In this document: piece after piece, positions 54,872 to 63,899 of the stretch
Position numbering within the stretch: the first letter of the stretch is position 1
How the letters are laid out: each line of letters starts with the position of its first letter
Translations under genes and position numbers: made by a program
Notes under the pieces: generated by a model
Databases searched by the model: none
What the model saw: only the letters and a program-made list of their open reading frames with translations
What the model was told of the DNA's origin: nothing
Assembly: GCA_046351135.1 (NCBI GenBank)
Contig: JAXLZA010000004.1
Span: forward strand, 248,001-312,000
Length of the DNA: 64,000 bases
Reading direction: 5' to 3'
Source: UBA4427 sp046351135
Lineage (GTDB): Bacteria; Myxococcota_A; UBA9160; UBA4427

Positions 54872-55831
54872 CTAGAAGAGCCTCGGGTCGAAGCGGACGG
54901 AGACGCCGCCGAGGATCTGGTACTGGATCGGCTCGGGGTCGTTCAGGCTCGAGACGAACTGGAAGGTGCCGCGGGGCGAGCTCCCCGAGACGGACATGTC
55001 GCGGTCGGTGATGAACCAGGACATGCGGCCCTCGAGGAAGAACCCGAAGCGCAGCGGGCCCTGCTGGTAGGCGTCGACGGTGAAGGTCTCCGTGATGCTG
55101 ATGCCGTGGTAGTACTCGAGATCGCCCTTCACGTCGATGTACTCGGACTCGGACTCGGTCGCGCTGCTGCGCGGGCTCGTCCGGCGCAGGTAGGTGCCCT
55201 CGGCCTGGGCGGCCATGCCGATGTACTCGAAGCCCTGCATGAAGTGGAACTGCTGCTGATCGAAGGGCAGCGTGAAGTCGACGCCGAGGCCGGCGGTCCA
55301 GATCGTGTCGACGGTCGTCCGGTTGCGCAGGCGGATCGAGCAGGTCGCGGAAGGACCGGGCGGATTGCCGACCGTCGGCGGGCAATTGTCCGCGAAGCCC
55401 GCCGAGCCCGCGTCGAATTGGACGTCTTCGCGCGCGGCGATCAGCCCGCTCGAGATCGGCAGGCTGAGGCTGCTGCGGAGCACGAGCCGCGGCCGCGTCG
55501 GGACCGCGAGCTCGAAGGGCGTGAAGAGCTCGACGCCGAACTTGAAGTGCTGCGAGATCAGCGAGTCACCGGTGTCGGAGAGCTTCGTCGTGCCCGCTTC
55601 CGTCGGGACGACCGCCTCGCCCTTGTGGGGCTGGGTCAGGACGCCGAAGCCGAGGGAGAGCTGTGGCTCCCAGCCGGGCCCGACGACGGCCTCGCCGCTC
55701 GCGTCCGCCAGTGGGGCATCGACGTAGGCCTCCTCGGCTCGCGACTCCGCCGGCGGCGCTCCGATCGCGCAGAGCACGAGCAGCGACATCGCCCACGCGC
55801 GCCCGAGCCTCGTCGACCTCGCCTGCCTCAC
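54872..55831 (-). CDS. Probable outer-membrane beta-barrel protein
   Basis: 319 residues. It has a signal peptide (SLLVLCAIGAPPAESRA), then a body of alternating hydrophobic and polar beta-strands (LSLGFGVLT, FKFGVELFTPFEL, TIWTAGLGVDFTLPF) ending in GGVSVRFDPRLF, a C-terminal aromatic as in barrel proteins. Two cysteines could form a loop disulfide. The GTG start overlaps the lipoprotein gene stop (GTGA). Substrate unknown; co-transcribed with the TonB-dependent receptor. Confidence 0.62.
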   Translation of the reverse strand: MRQARSTRLGRAWAMSLLVLCAIGAPPAESRAEEAYVDAPLADASGEAVVGPGWEPQLSLGFGVLTQPHKGEAVVPTEAGTTKLSDTGDSLISQHFKFGVELFTPFELAVPTRPRLVLRSSLSLPISSGLIAAREDVQFDAGSAGFADNCPPTVGNPPGPSATCSIRLRNRTTVDTIWTAGLGVDFTLPFDQQQFHFMQGFEYIGMAAQAEGTYLRRTSPRSSATESESEYIDVKGDLEYYHGISITETFTVDAYQQGPLRFGFFLEGRMSWFITDRDMSVSGSSPRGTFQFVSSLNDPEPIQYQILGGVSVRFDPRLF

Positions 55832-57168
55832 GACCCGGCCCCCCCGCTCGCGGCCTTCTTCGCCTCGCGCTGCTGCTGACGGATGGCCTGGAGGCCGCGC
55901 ACCGCCTGCTCGACCTCCTGCGGAACGCCGACCTCGGCCATGTAGCGCTCGACCGCGGGGTAGTCCTTGCGCGACCACATCGCGAGGATCTGCTTGAGCG
56001 CGGCGACCTTCTCCCCCGGCGCCTCGATCTTCTCCGCCAGGGGCAGCGCCTGCTGGAGGTCCACCGAGATCAGGTACTGCGTGAGCGGGAAGCGCATCGC
56101 CGCGTCGATCGCCGGATCGTCGAGGTGGGTGCGGATCCATTCGGCGGCGGTCCCGTCGCCCGCCCCGGCCTCGGCCCCCGCGCCCGGAGCGCGGGCCGTC
56201 CGCACGTCGGACTTCAGGAAATGATAGGCGGCCGCGCGCAGGCCGAGATGGCGCCCCGCGCTGTCCTTGCGCGCGCGCAGCCATTCGATCGTGGCCAGGG
56301 GCTCGCGCGCCCCCGCCGCCTCGGCGATCCCGTCGAGGTAGGCCCCGAGCGCGAGCTTCGGCTCGACCTCCTCGTACCAGGCGAAGGTCGCGGCGGGGTC
56401 GTAGTGGGCGAGGCTGACGAGCGCCGACCGCAGGGCGTCCCGCTTGAGATCGTTCTTCGCCTCCCAGGGAATCGAGTCGACCCAGGCCCGCAGCTTCGGC
56501 ACGCCGCTGCGGTAGAACTCGATCATCGCCTGGGTGATGACCCAGCTGCGCTCCTGGCCCGACGGCAGGTCCTCGAGCAGGCGGGTCAGCTCCTCGTTCC
56601 GCGCCGCCGAGGCCAGCCCCGCCGCCGTCGCGTCGACGATCAGGTTGCGCACCGTCCCGGACTCCGGGCCCTCGGGCCCCAGCGAGGCCAGCGCGAAAGC
56701 GCGCGCCTCGTCGGCCCCACCGTGCCGGGTCCAGTAGTGGACGACCTCGGAGATGGCGCTCTGACCGACCATCGGCGCGCGCCAGCGGGTGAACCACTCG
56801 AGGGCGGCCCGCGCGTCGATGCGGGCCCAGGCGTTCGCGAAGACCCGGACCTCCTCGCGATCGAGCCCCTCGACGGCGGCGTCGTAGGCGTCCCGTGCGC
56901 CCTCGACGTTGCTCGCGTCGACGCGCTTCATCAGCTCGCAGATCGCGGAGATCCGATCGAGGGTGTCCGGCAGGACGAGCGCCTCGGAGACGGCCTGCTT
57001 CATGGCCGCGGCGTCGAGCGGGCCTGCGGGGGGGACCGGCGTGGTGCCGGAGGAATTCGCGGGCGAGCTGGCGCCGCCCGTGCCCTGGGGCGAGCAGGCG
57101 GCCAGCCCGAGGCAGAGGGCGGCGAGCAGCAGCGAGGAGCGGATGGGGCGGAGCGGCAGGGATCGCAT
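55828..57168 (-). CDS. Large helical lipoprotein, function unknown
   Basis: 446 residues with a lipobox (CLGLAAC), a Gly/Ser/Pro linker, then entirely alpha-helical sequence with recurring ~35-residue HEAT/TPR-like units (RIDARAALEWF, DPAATFAWYEEVEP, REPLATIEWLRARKD, KDYPAVERYMAEVG). The recurrent A-x-x-W/Y-F pattern resembles repeat scaffolds. Its ATG begins immediately after the TonB receptor stop codon. Likely an envelope partner of that receptor. Confidence 0.68.
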   Translation of the reverse strand: MRSLPLRPIRSSLLLAALCLGLAACSPQGTGGASSPANSSGTTPVPPAGPLDAAAMKQAVSEALVLPDTLDRISAICELMKRVDASNVEGARDAYDAAVEGLDREEVRVFANAWARIDARAALEWFTRWRAPMVGQSAISEVVHYWTRHGGADEARAFALASLGPEGPESGTVRNLIVDATAAGLASAARNEELTRLLEDLPSGQERSWVITQAMIEFYRSGVPKLRAWVDSIPWEAKNDLKRDALRSALVSLAHYDPAATFAWYEEVEPKLALGAYLDGIAEAAGAREPLATIEWLRARKDSAGRHLGLRAAAYHFLKSDVRTARAPGAGAEAGAGDGTAAEWIRTHLDDPAIDAAMRFPLTQYLISVDLQQALPLAEKIEAPGEKVAALKQILAMWSRKDYPAVERYMAEVGVPQEVEQAVRGLQAIRQQQREAKKAASGGAGS

Positions 57169-59742
57169 CTAGAACTTCACCGTGGCCGTGACGCCGTAGG
57201 TCCGGGGATCCCCGACGGCGTGAAGGATGGACTGTCGCAGACGAGCGAGATTGAAGACGTCGACCGTATAGGCCTGGTCCGTCAGGTTCTCGACCCAGGC
57301 GGCGATCTCGAAGTTGTCGGTCGGCGCCTTGTAGGTCAGGCGGAAATTGAGCAGCCAGAGCGGGTCCTGGGAGAGCAGGTTCGAGTTCGAGACGTCGAAG
57401 TAGACCTTGTCCTTGAAGGTCCAGTCGAGCCGCGGGATCACGGCGCCCCAGTCCCCGCCGAGGGGCCAGGCGATGAAGCCGATGAACGAGTACTCGGGCG
57501 AGTTGATCAGGCGGTTGCCGGAGAAGTCCTCGGTCAGCGTGATGACGGCAGTCTCGGGCTGGACGGTCTGGGTGTTGACGAAGTCGGTGTACTTGCTGTC
57601 GAGCCAGGCGAAGGTCGCGTGGATCCAGAGCTTGTCGAGCAGCAGCGGTCCCCAGTCCTCGAAGGGCTTGACGTCGAACTCGGCCTCGAAGCCGAGGACG
57701 TCGGCGTCGTCCGCGTTGACGAGCTGCTGGACCGGGACGCCGCCGCCCACGTTCAGCAGGCGGAAGATCTGGATGTTGTTGTAGTCGTAGTAGAAGAGCG
57801 CCCAGTTCGCGGTCAGCCGATTGCCCCAGAACATGCTCTTCATGCCGAGCTCGATCGAATCGATCTCCTCGGGGTCGACCGGGGTCGTCAGGTTCTGCCC
57901 GTTCGAGGTCCGGGAGTTCGGGAACACGACGCCCCCGTTGATGTGGGGCCCCTTCCAGCCCCGCGCATAACGGAGGTAGAAGCTCACGTCCTCGATCGGC
58001 GTCCAGGTCCCCTTGAGATCGCCCGCCGCCCCGACCTTGCTCGTCGCGGAGAAGCCGGTCTGGTCGAGGCCGACCGGCGCGCCCGTCGCGAGGCTGAAGC
58101 GCCCGCTGCGCAGGTTGAGCTCCTTGTCCTCGTAGTTGATGCGGGCACCGCCCTCGACCTTGAACGCCTCGACCGGCTCCCAGGCGAGATTGAGCCAGCC
58201 CGTGCCGTAGCGCGTGAAGAAGCCGTAGCCCTGCTGGATCACGGGGTTCGTCAGGCCCAGGACGAACTGGTTGTCGACCTGGAGGCCTTCGTAGAGGTAC
58301 ATGCCACCGACCTGCCAGCGGAAGCCCTGGTCCGCGTCGTAGTCGAGGCGGAGCTCCTGGGTGACCTGGCCGGCCTCGTTGGCCAGCACCGGCTCGAGAC
58401 CGATGTACGGATTGCCGTCGAGGTTGAGCTCGACGTGGCGCTTGTTCCACTCGTAGCCGGTGATGCTCGTCAGCGAGAACGCGCCGTAGTCGAGCTTGGC
58501 GACGAGATTGGTGCCGAAGAGATCGAGCTTCTCCTTCTGGACGTCGTTGTAGTCGCCTTCGTAGGGATTGCCGTCGAAGGGGCTGTTGATCGGGAGCTTG
58601 AAGCTCGCCGTCCCCGGGACGACGTATTGATTGTCGGGATCGACGTACCCGTTCGCGTCGGCGGCGATCCGGCTGCTCGGCTTGATCTCGTTGGCGCGCT
58701 GCTGGGCGCCGACCATCTGGAACTGCCGGGCATCGCCGCGGTTCTGTCCGCCGTGGAAGTTGAGGATGACGTCGAGGCCGGCGTCGCCGACCTCCCGCTG
58801 GGCGCGAATCAGCGTCCGCGCGCCCCAGTTGCTCTGATCGTTCACCCACTGCTTGACCGGCGGGACCTCGCCGACGTTCCAGCCGAGCCCGCCGAAGGGC
58901 ACGAGGATGTCGGAGGTGTTCTGCGCGTTGAAGCACTGATTGAAGACGCGCTGCGCCCGCGACTGCGTGACCGGGAGCCCGGGGTTGCGGTTGAAGCGCG
59001 GATCGCCGCAGCGATTGCGGACGAAGCCGTCGCGGGAGTTCGTCCGGAAGGAGGTCCGCATCGAGACGACGTCGGGCACGATCACGTTCTCGACCGCGCC
59101 CTCGAGCTGGACCTGATTGAAGCGGCCGTAGGTCGCGCGGAAGGTCGCGCCCGGCGTCCCCGTCGGCTTCCTCGCGACCACGCGGATCGTGCCCGCGGAG
59201 GAGTTGCGCCCGTACATCGTCGTCTGCGGTCCGCGCAGCACGTCGACGTTCTCGACGTCGAAGAGCTGCGCCAGCTGGCCGGCGGGCGAGTTCATGTAGA
59301 TCTCGTCGTTGTAGACGGCGACCGACGACGAGGAGTTGGCGTTGAAGTCGCGGATGCCGACGCCGCGGATGAAGAGGGTCGGGTTCGAGGCCGCGAAGGG
59401 CGTGCGGATCTCGAGGTTCGGCGTGAACTGGGAGATGTCCGCGAGATCCGTCGCACCGAGCGCCTGGAGATAGTTCGCGTCGAACTTGGTCGCGGAGACC
59501 TCCACGGACTGGAGCAGCGCGGCGGCGCCCGTGCCCACCACGACCATCTCCTCGACGCCGGAGAACGGATCCGCATCGCTCGCGCCCGACGCACCGCCGG
59601 AGGCAGCGTCCTGGGCGAATGCGGGCAGAGCGAGCCAGGTCGCGATCGCGAGAACGACCCGCGCCACGGCCCGCGCGGGCCTGCGGCAATCGGACCTCCG
59701 GATGTCGACGGGGTGGCTCGTCACGGGCGCGACGAACGACAC
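57169..59742 (-). CDS. TonB-dependent outer-membrane receptor
   Basis: 857 residues. It has a signal peptide (ending in LALPAFAQ), a plug domain (LADISQFTPNLEIRTPF, TLFIRGVGIRDF, VDVLRGPQTTMYGRNSSAGTIRVV) and a 22-strand-type barrel ending RTYGVTATVKF. A possible TonB box is EEMVVVG. The plug sequence is of the type found in uptake receptors annotated for siderophores, vitamins or hydrophobic carbon sources; the ligand is not determinable. GTG start with AGGGAGG. First gene of a three-gene operon. Confidence 0.9.
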   Translation of the reverse strand: MSFVAPVTSHPVDIRRSDCRRPARAVARVVLAIATWLALPAFAQDAASGGASGASDADPFSGVEEMVVVGTGAAALLQSVEVSATKFDANYLQALGATDLADISQFTPNLEIRTPFAASNPTLFIRGVGIRDFNANSSSSVAVYNDEIYMNSPAGQLAQLFDVENVDVLRGPQTTMYGRNSSAGTIRVVARKPTGTPGATFRATYGRFNQVQLEGAVENVIVPDVVSMRTSFRTNSRDGFVRNRCGDPRFNRNPGLPVTQSRAQRVFNQCFNAQNTSDILVPFGGLGWNVGEVPPVKQWVNDQSNWGARTLIRAQREVGDAGLDVILNFHGGQNRGDARQFQMVGAQQRANEIKPSSRIAADANGYVDPDNQYVVPGTASFKLPINSPFDGNPYEGDYNDVQKEKLDLFGTNLVAKLDYGAFSLTSITGYEWNKRHVELNLDGNPYIGLEPVLANEAGQVTQELRLDYDADQGFRWQVGGMYLYEGLQVDNQFVLGLTNPVIQQGYGFFTRYGTGWLNLAWEPVEAFKVEGGARINYEDKELNLRSGRFSLATGAPVGLDQTGFSATSKVGAAGDLKGTWTPIEDVSFYLRYARGWKGPHINGGVVFPNSRTSNGQNLTTPVDPEEIDSIELGMKSMFWGNRLTANWALFYYDYNNIQIFRLLNVGGGVPVQQLVNADDADVLGFEAEFDVKPFEDWGPLLLDKLWIHATFAWLDSKYTDFVNTQTVQPETAVITLTEDFSGNRLINSPEYSFIGFIAWPLGGDWGAVIPRLDWTFKDKVYFDVSNSNLLSQDPLWLLNFRLTYKAPTDNFEIAAWVENLTDQAYTVDVFNLARLRQSILHAVGDPRTYGVTATVKF

Positions 59743-59801
59743 GGGGACCTCCCTGAGTGGGTGGGCTGTTGAAGGAGCTCGAACGCTCCGGCGAAAATCG
59801 T

Positions 59802-59846
59802 TCCTCCGGACTGCTCTCTTCCGGGATCCTCTCCTCCGGACCGTCC
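59802..59846. repeat. Three 15-bp direct repeats upstream of the TonB receptor
   Basis: TCCTCCGGACTGCTC, TCTTCCGGGATCCTC and TCCTCCGGACCGTCC sit end to end with an exact 15-base period, 60-105 bases upstream of the receptor start. The rest of 59743-59950 holds no gene. Confidence 0.7.
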
Positions 59847-59950
59847 GACGCGCACGCTCCCGCCGCGTCTCTCCCGATTCGTGATCCGACTCCGGGGTTC
59901 GTTCCCGACCGGACTTCGACGAGCCTAGCCGCCGTCCGCGCCCTCGGCGT

Positions 59951-61390
59951 TCATTCGTCGATCGAATAGCCCAGAGCGCGCAGCTGGCGAAGGCTCAGGT
60001 CGTCGAGCTCGATCTCCGGAGCCCCACCCTCCCAGGGCGTCCTGCCCTTCAAATACAGCTTTGCTCGATCCTGAAGCTTTGCAAGGGCGTCGGGTGCCTC
60101 GGCGGCGACGTTCTTGCGCTCGTACGGGTCGCTCGCGACGTGGAACAGGAGGTCGTTCTCCGGATGGTTCACGTCGTGAAGCAGGCGATAGTCCCCTTCC
60201 TGCACGCCGATGACGGGATTCGGGTCCACCTTCGGCTGTCCCCAGCTGCGATCGAGATGGCTGATCGTGATCGGCGACGAATCGGCCTTGCGATCGCCGG
60301 TCAGCCATCCCGCCCGTGACTTGCCGTCAGTTTCCTTCAGCGCGGGCAGCCCCACGAGCTCGAGCACCGTCGGCCAGACGTCGACGTTCTCCGTCCGCTG
60401 CTCGATCACGATGCCCGGATCGAGCTTGAAGGGGAAGGACAGGATGAAGGGCGTGACGACGACCTCGTAGTGGACGTCGCGCGCGTGCCCCTCGCTGCCG
60501 TGCTCGCCGAAGGCCTCGCCGTGGTCCGACGCGAAGACGACGAGCGTCCGGTCGTGGAGCGAGAGCCGGAACAGCTCCGCCATCAGCTCGCCGATCTGCT
60601 CGTCGGTCCAGCGCAGGGCGTTGTCGTAGGCGTCGGAGTAGGTGGAGCCGAAGATCGCGGTCTCCTCGGTGCTGATGTACTGGTGGACGTCCATCAGGTG
60701 CATGTAGAGGAAGAAGCGCCGGTCGCGGTTGGCGCGCAGGAACTCGATCGCCGTGTAGATGGCGTCGATGTCGGTGCCGTCGATGCGGCCGGCGATCGGC
60801 TTCTGGCGCAGCGCCCGGGGCGCGAGCCGCGCGCTCGGCGTGACGTAGTAGTCGAAGCCCTGCTGGAAGCCGAAGTTCGGCGCGACCCAGCCGTTGCGCC
60901 AGATGCCGGCGGTGAAGAAGCCGGCCTCCTGGAAGATCTCGGCCGGGAGCCGGGCGGCCGGGGCGAGGGTGTCGTTGTAGGTGAGGACGTCGGTGCGCTG
61001 GGGATGCAGGCCCGTCCAGAGCGAGGCCATCGAGGTCTTGGTCCAGGAGGACTGGGCGCGGTGGTCGGCGAAGCGCAGGCCGCGGCCGGCGAAGTAGTCG
61101 AGGACGGGGGTCGTCGCGCGCGCGTAGCCGTAGCTCCCCATGCGGTCGGCGCGCAGGGTGTCGATCAGGACGAACACGACGTTCAGGTCGTCGCGGGAGG
61201 CCAGCGCCGCCACGTCCTCGAGCGAGCCGACGGGCCGCGTGTCGAAGGCGTCGCTCGGTGCCTCGCGGCAGCCGGCGAGGAGCAGCCCGAGCGCGGCCGT
61301 CGCGATCAGCGATCGCAGGGCCGGAGCGCGCCCCGGGCGGGGGGAACGTCGTTGGTGGATCACGCGGCGTCCTCCTCCTTCACGGCTCAT
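59951..61390 (-). CDS. Sulfatase-family lipoprotein
   Basis: 479 residues. It has a lipobox (GLLLAGC), then an alkaline-phosphatase-superfamily fold: NVVFVLIDTLRADRMGSYGY (metal Asp), FFLYMHLMDVHQ and VFASDHGEAFGEHG. The expected nucleophile region reads SSWTKTSMASLWTGLHP; the Cys/Ser-x-Pro/Ala-x-Arg formylglycine motif is absent. Thr may act as nucleophile, as in phosphotransferases of this superfamily. ATGA overlap with the TPR gene. Confidence 0.85.
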   Translation of the reverse strand: MSREGGGRRVIHQRRSPRPGRAPALRSLIATAALGLLLAGCREAPSDAFDTRPVGSLEDVAALASRDDLNVVFVLIDTLRADRMGSYGYARATTPVLDYFAGRGLRFADHRAQSSWTKTSMASLWTGLHPQRTDVLTYNDTLAPAARLPAEIFQEAGFFTAGIWRNGWVAPNFGFQQGFDYYVTPSARLAPRALRQKPIAGRIDGTDIDAIYTAIEFLRANRDRRFFLYMHLMDVHQYISTEETAIFGSTYSDAYDNALRWTDEQIGELMAELFRLSLHDRTLVVFASDHGEAFGEHGSEGHARDVHYEVVVTPFILSFPFKLDPGIVIEQRTENVDVWPTVLELVGLPALKETDGKSRAGWLTGDRKADSSPITISHLDRSWGQPKVDPNPVIGVQEGDYRLLHDVNHPENDLLFHVASDPYERKNVAAEAPDALAKLQDRAKLYLKGRTPWEGGAPEIELDDLSLRQLRALGYSIDE

Positions 61391-63750
61391 CGCGACGGCC
61401 GCCCGGCGCGGGCGACGAGCTCCGCGGCCTTTTCGCTCTCCCCGAGCGCCTCGAAGACGTCGGCGAGCTCGGGGATCACCTCCGGCGGCGCCGCGCCGAG
61501 GAAGTACAGCGCCTGCCGGGCCAGCACCGGCGTCGCGCCGCCCTTCTCCCCCGCCGCGAGGCGCAGGCGCGCCGCATCGACGAGGGCGGCGGCGTGCCAG
61601 GGATGCCGCATCACGAGCCGCTCGAGGCGCTCGAGCGCCGGCTGCGTCCGGCCGCTGCGCTCGAGGGCCACGCAGGCGAGATAGGCCGCCTCCGCCGACA
61701 GCGGATCGAGGCGATCCGCGCGATCGAAGCGCACGACCGCCTCGTCGAAGCGGCCGAGGGCGGTCTCGACCTTGCCGAGATCGACCTGCGCCGCGAGCAG
61801 CCCCGCCTCGCGATCCGCCACCGGCTGGAGCACCGCCCGCGCCTCCTCCCACGCCTCGCGCGCCGCGAGCACCCGCGCCCACACGAGCGCGGGTCCGCTC
61901 TCCTCGGGATGGTCGTGCCGCAGCCGCTCGACCCGTGCGACCGCCTCGTCGAGGCGATCGAGGGCGCGCAGCGCCTCGACCCAGGCCCAGAGCGCCTCGA
62001 AGTTCGCCGGCGTGAAGAGCCCCTTCGACGACTCGAGATACTTGCGCGCCTCCTCGGCGCCGCGGGCGCGGGCGAGGTCGCGGGCCTGGTCCGCGAGGGC
62101 GATGCCGGCCCACTGGACGTCGGTCGCCATGCGCGCGCGGGCGGACTCGGCGTAGGCGGGCAGCGCGGCCGCCATCGCCGCCGCCGCGAAGTCGCGCAGC
62201 GCCTGGGGATGATCGGGATGCTTGCGCAGGAAGACGTCGAGGGTGTCGAACGCGGCGCCCGCATGGCCCTGGGCCATCTGCATGCGGGCGAGCACGATGC
62301 CGGCGTCGTTGGCCTCGGGATCGGCGCGCAGCGCGTCCTGGTAGTAGCCCATCGCGCGATCGAACTCGCCGAGCTTCATCGCCGCGACGCCCGCGAGGTA
62401 GCGAGCGCCGGAGTTCGCCGGCCAGAGCCGGAAGGCGCTCTCGTAGAGCTCGAGGGCACGGGCCGGCTCGTCCGTCGCGAGGGCGAGCCGCGCCTCGAGC
62501 AGGAGCGAGTAGGCCTCCTCGTCGAGGGCCGCGATGACTTCGCGGGCGTGGTCGAAGTCCTCGGCGGAGAGGAAGACGTCGCCGAAGGCGAAGAGCGCCT
62601 CGGGCGGAATCGCCTTCCAGTCGAAGTCCGGATCGCCGGGTCCGCGGCCGAGCTCGTTGCGGATCGCCTCGAGCACGGCCTGCGCCGCGCCGGGCAGATC
62701 GCGGTGGGCGACGCGGATGTCGGCGAGGGCGAGCAGGGGCTGTGCCCCGCCGACGTTCTTCGCCGCTTCGCGCAGGACGGCCTCGGCCTCGACGACGCGC
62801 TCGCGGTCGGCGAGGCGGCGGGCGAGCGCATACTGGACGCGGAAGCGCGAGCGCGTCTGCTGGCCGGCGGAGACGAGGAAGTCGGTGGCCTCGGATTCGC
62901 GGTCGAGGGCGTCGAGGACGTCGACGTGGGCGAGGATCACGGTCGGATCCTTCGGATGGCGTCCGAGGCAGTCCTCGCTCCGCGCGAGGGCGCGCTCGGG
63001 GGAGCCGTGCTCGAGCTCGAAACGCACGGCCGCCCCGCAGTACTGGGCCGCCGCCTCCGGCGGGAGCGACCCGGACCGGGTCAGCTCGAGCTGGCGATCG
63101 ATCACCGCCCGGGCCTCGTCGACGCGCCCGACCTCGCTCAGCAGATCGATCTTCGCCTGCAGCAGGAGCGGATCCGGAGGCTGATCGGCGATCAGCAGGT
63201 CGTAGTCGGCGAGGGCCTCCTCCATCTGCAGGTTGGCCCGATGGGCGTCCGCGCGCAGCCGGCGCACCACCGGATCGCCCGGATCCTCGTCGAGCTGGGC
63301 GGTCGCCTCGCGGATCGCCTCGCGCAGCCCGCCGCCCGCGTACAGCGCCTGGATCAGCAGCCCGCGCGCTTCGGGCGGGGCGTCGGGCGCCGAGGCGACC
63401 CGCTCGAGCGGCCAGATCGCGAGACTCTGCTGCTGGTTGAGGATCAGCGCGCGCCCGTACAGCAGCCGGACCTGCGCATCGGCCTCGGGCGCCGACGCGA
63501 GGGGTCGAAGCGCTTCGACGGCCGCCTCGACCCGCCCCGCGACGAGGGCCTCGCGCGCGGCTCCGAGCGCCTCTTCCCGCGACGGCGGATCGGCCTCGAA
63601 TGCGCCCTGGCACGCGATCGCAATCAGGCCGACCAAGCCCACGCCGATGCGAGCGATCCATCGCGTGCCTGCGAGGCCGGCGAGCCCCGGGGGCGAGGCG
63701 ACTGACAGTCGACTCGTCGCCGATCCGATGCATGCGATTTTGGTAGACAA
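61387..63750 (-). CDS. Large TPR lipoprotein
   Basis: 787 residues. A long signal region has a lipobox-like GLIAIAC, followed by about a dozen or more TPR-type repeats (for example EALADYDLLIADQPPDPLLL, RALELYESAFRLWPANSGARYLAGVAAMKLGEFDRAM). It probably forms an extended periplasmic binding scaffold. The start is a TTG at 63750; no better ATG or GTG precedes the signal segment. Coupled to the sulfatase by ATGA, so the two probably act together. The layout resembles PEP-CTERM-system TPR lipoproteins. Confidence 0.78.
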   Translation of the reverse strand: MSTKIACIGSATSRLSVASPPGLAGLAGTRWIARIGVGLVGLIAIACQGAFEADPPSREEALGAAREALVAGRVEAAVEALRPLASAPEADAQVRLLYGRALILNQQQSLAIWPLERVASAPDAPPEARGLLIQALYAGGGLREAIREATAQLDEDPGDPVVRRLRADAHRANLQMEEALADYDLLIADQPPDPLLLQAKIDLLSEVGRVDEARAVIDRQLELTRSGSLPPEAAAQYCGAAVRFELEHGSPERALARSEDCLGRHPKDPTVILAHVDVLDALDRESEATDFLVSAGQQTRSRFRVQYALARRLADRERVVEAEAVLREAAKNVGGAQPLLALADIRVAHRDLPGAAQAVLEAIRNELGRGPGDPDFDWKAIPPEALFAFGDVFLSAEDFDHAREVIAALDEEAYSLLLEARLALATDEPARALELYESAFRLWPANSGARYLAGVAAMKLGEFDRAMGYYQDALRADPEANDAGIVLARMQMAQGHAGAAFDTLDVFLRKHPDHPQALRDFAAAAMAAALPAYAESARARMATDVQWAGIALADQARDLARARGAEEARKYLESSKGLFTPANFEALWAWVEALRALDRLDEAVARVERLRHDHPEESGPALVWARVLAAREAWEEARAVLQPVADREAGLLAAQVDLGKVETALGRFDEAVVRFDRADRLDPLSAEAAYLACVALERSGRTQPALERLERLVMRHPWHAAALVDAARLRLAAGEKGGATPVLARQALYFLGAAPPEVIPELADVFEALGESEKAAELVARAGRPSR

Positions 63751-63773
63751 CGAATTCGGCGCCCCCGTAGAAT
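63744..63773 (+). promoter_or_regulatory. Candidate sigma-70-type promoter of the right-end gene
   Basis: TAGACA (63744-63749), 18 bases, TAGAAT (63768-63773): five of six matches at each box. The predicted start near 63780 gives a leader of about 120 bases. The -35 overlaps the TTG start of the divergent TPR gene. Confidence 0.55.
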
Positions 63774-63899
63774 CGAACCACTCTAACGAGGGCTTCGTCG
63801 CACTGTCGACGAGGTGTCCGGCGACCGGCTCCCGCCTGAGCGGGGGGAGTGCGGAGATCGGACGACCACCAACCCTGTGCGCAGGGAAGGAGAACCAGA

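Noticed and set aside
54872..59689. A single 1605-codon minus-strand frame
   Set aside because: Only the 3' part after 55831 is a real protein. The upstream part is an out-of-frame reading of the lipoprotein and receptor genes that happens to lack stops.
55663..59772. A 1369-codon plus-strand frame opposite the TonB receptor and lipoprotein
   Set aside because: Composition is Arg/Asp/Val/Gly shadow typical of GC-rich antisense frames. The minus strand encodes recognisable receptor, lipoprotein and barrel genes.
59802..59846. A short CRISPR-like array
   Set aside because: Repeats of 15 bases directly abut with no spacers, and there are no cas genes.
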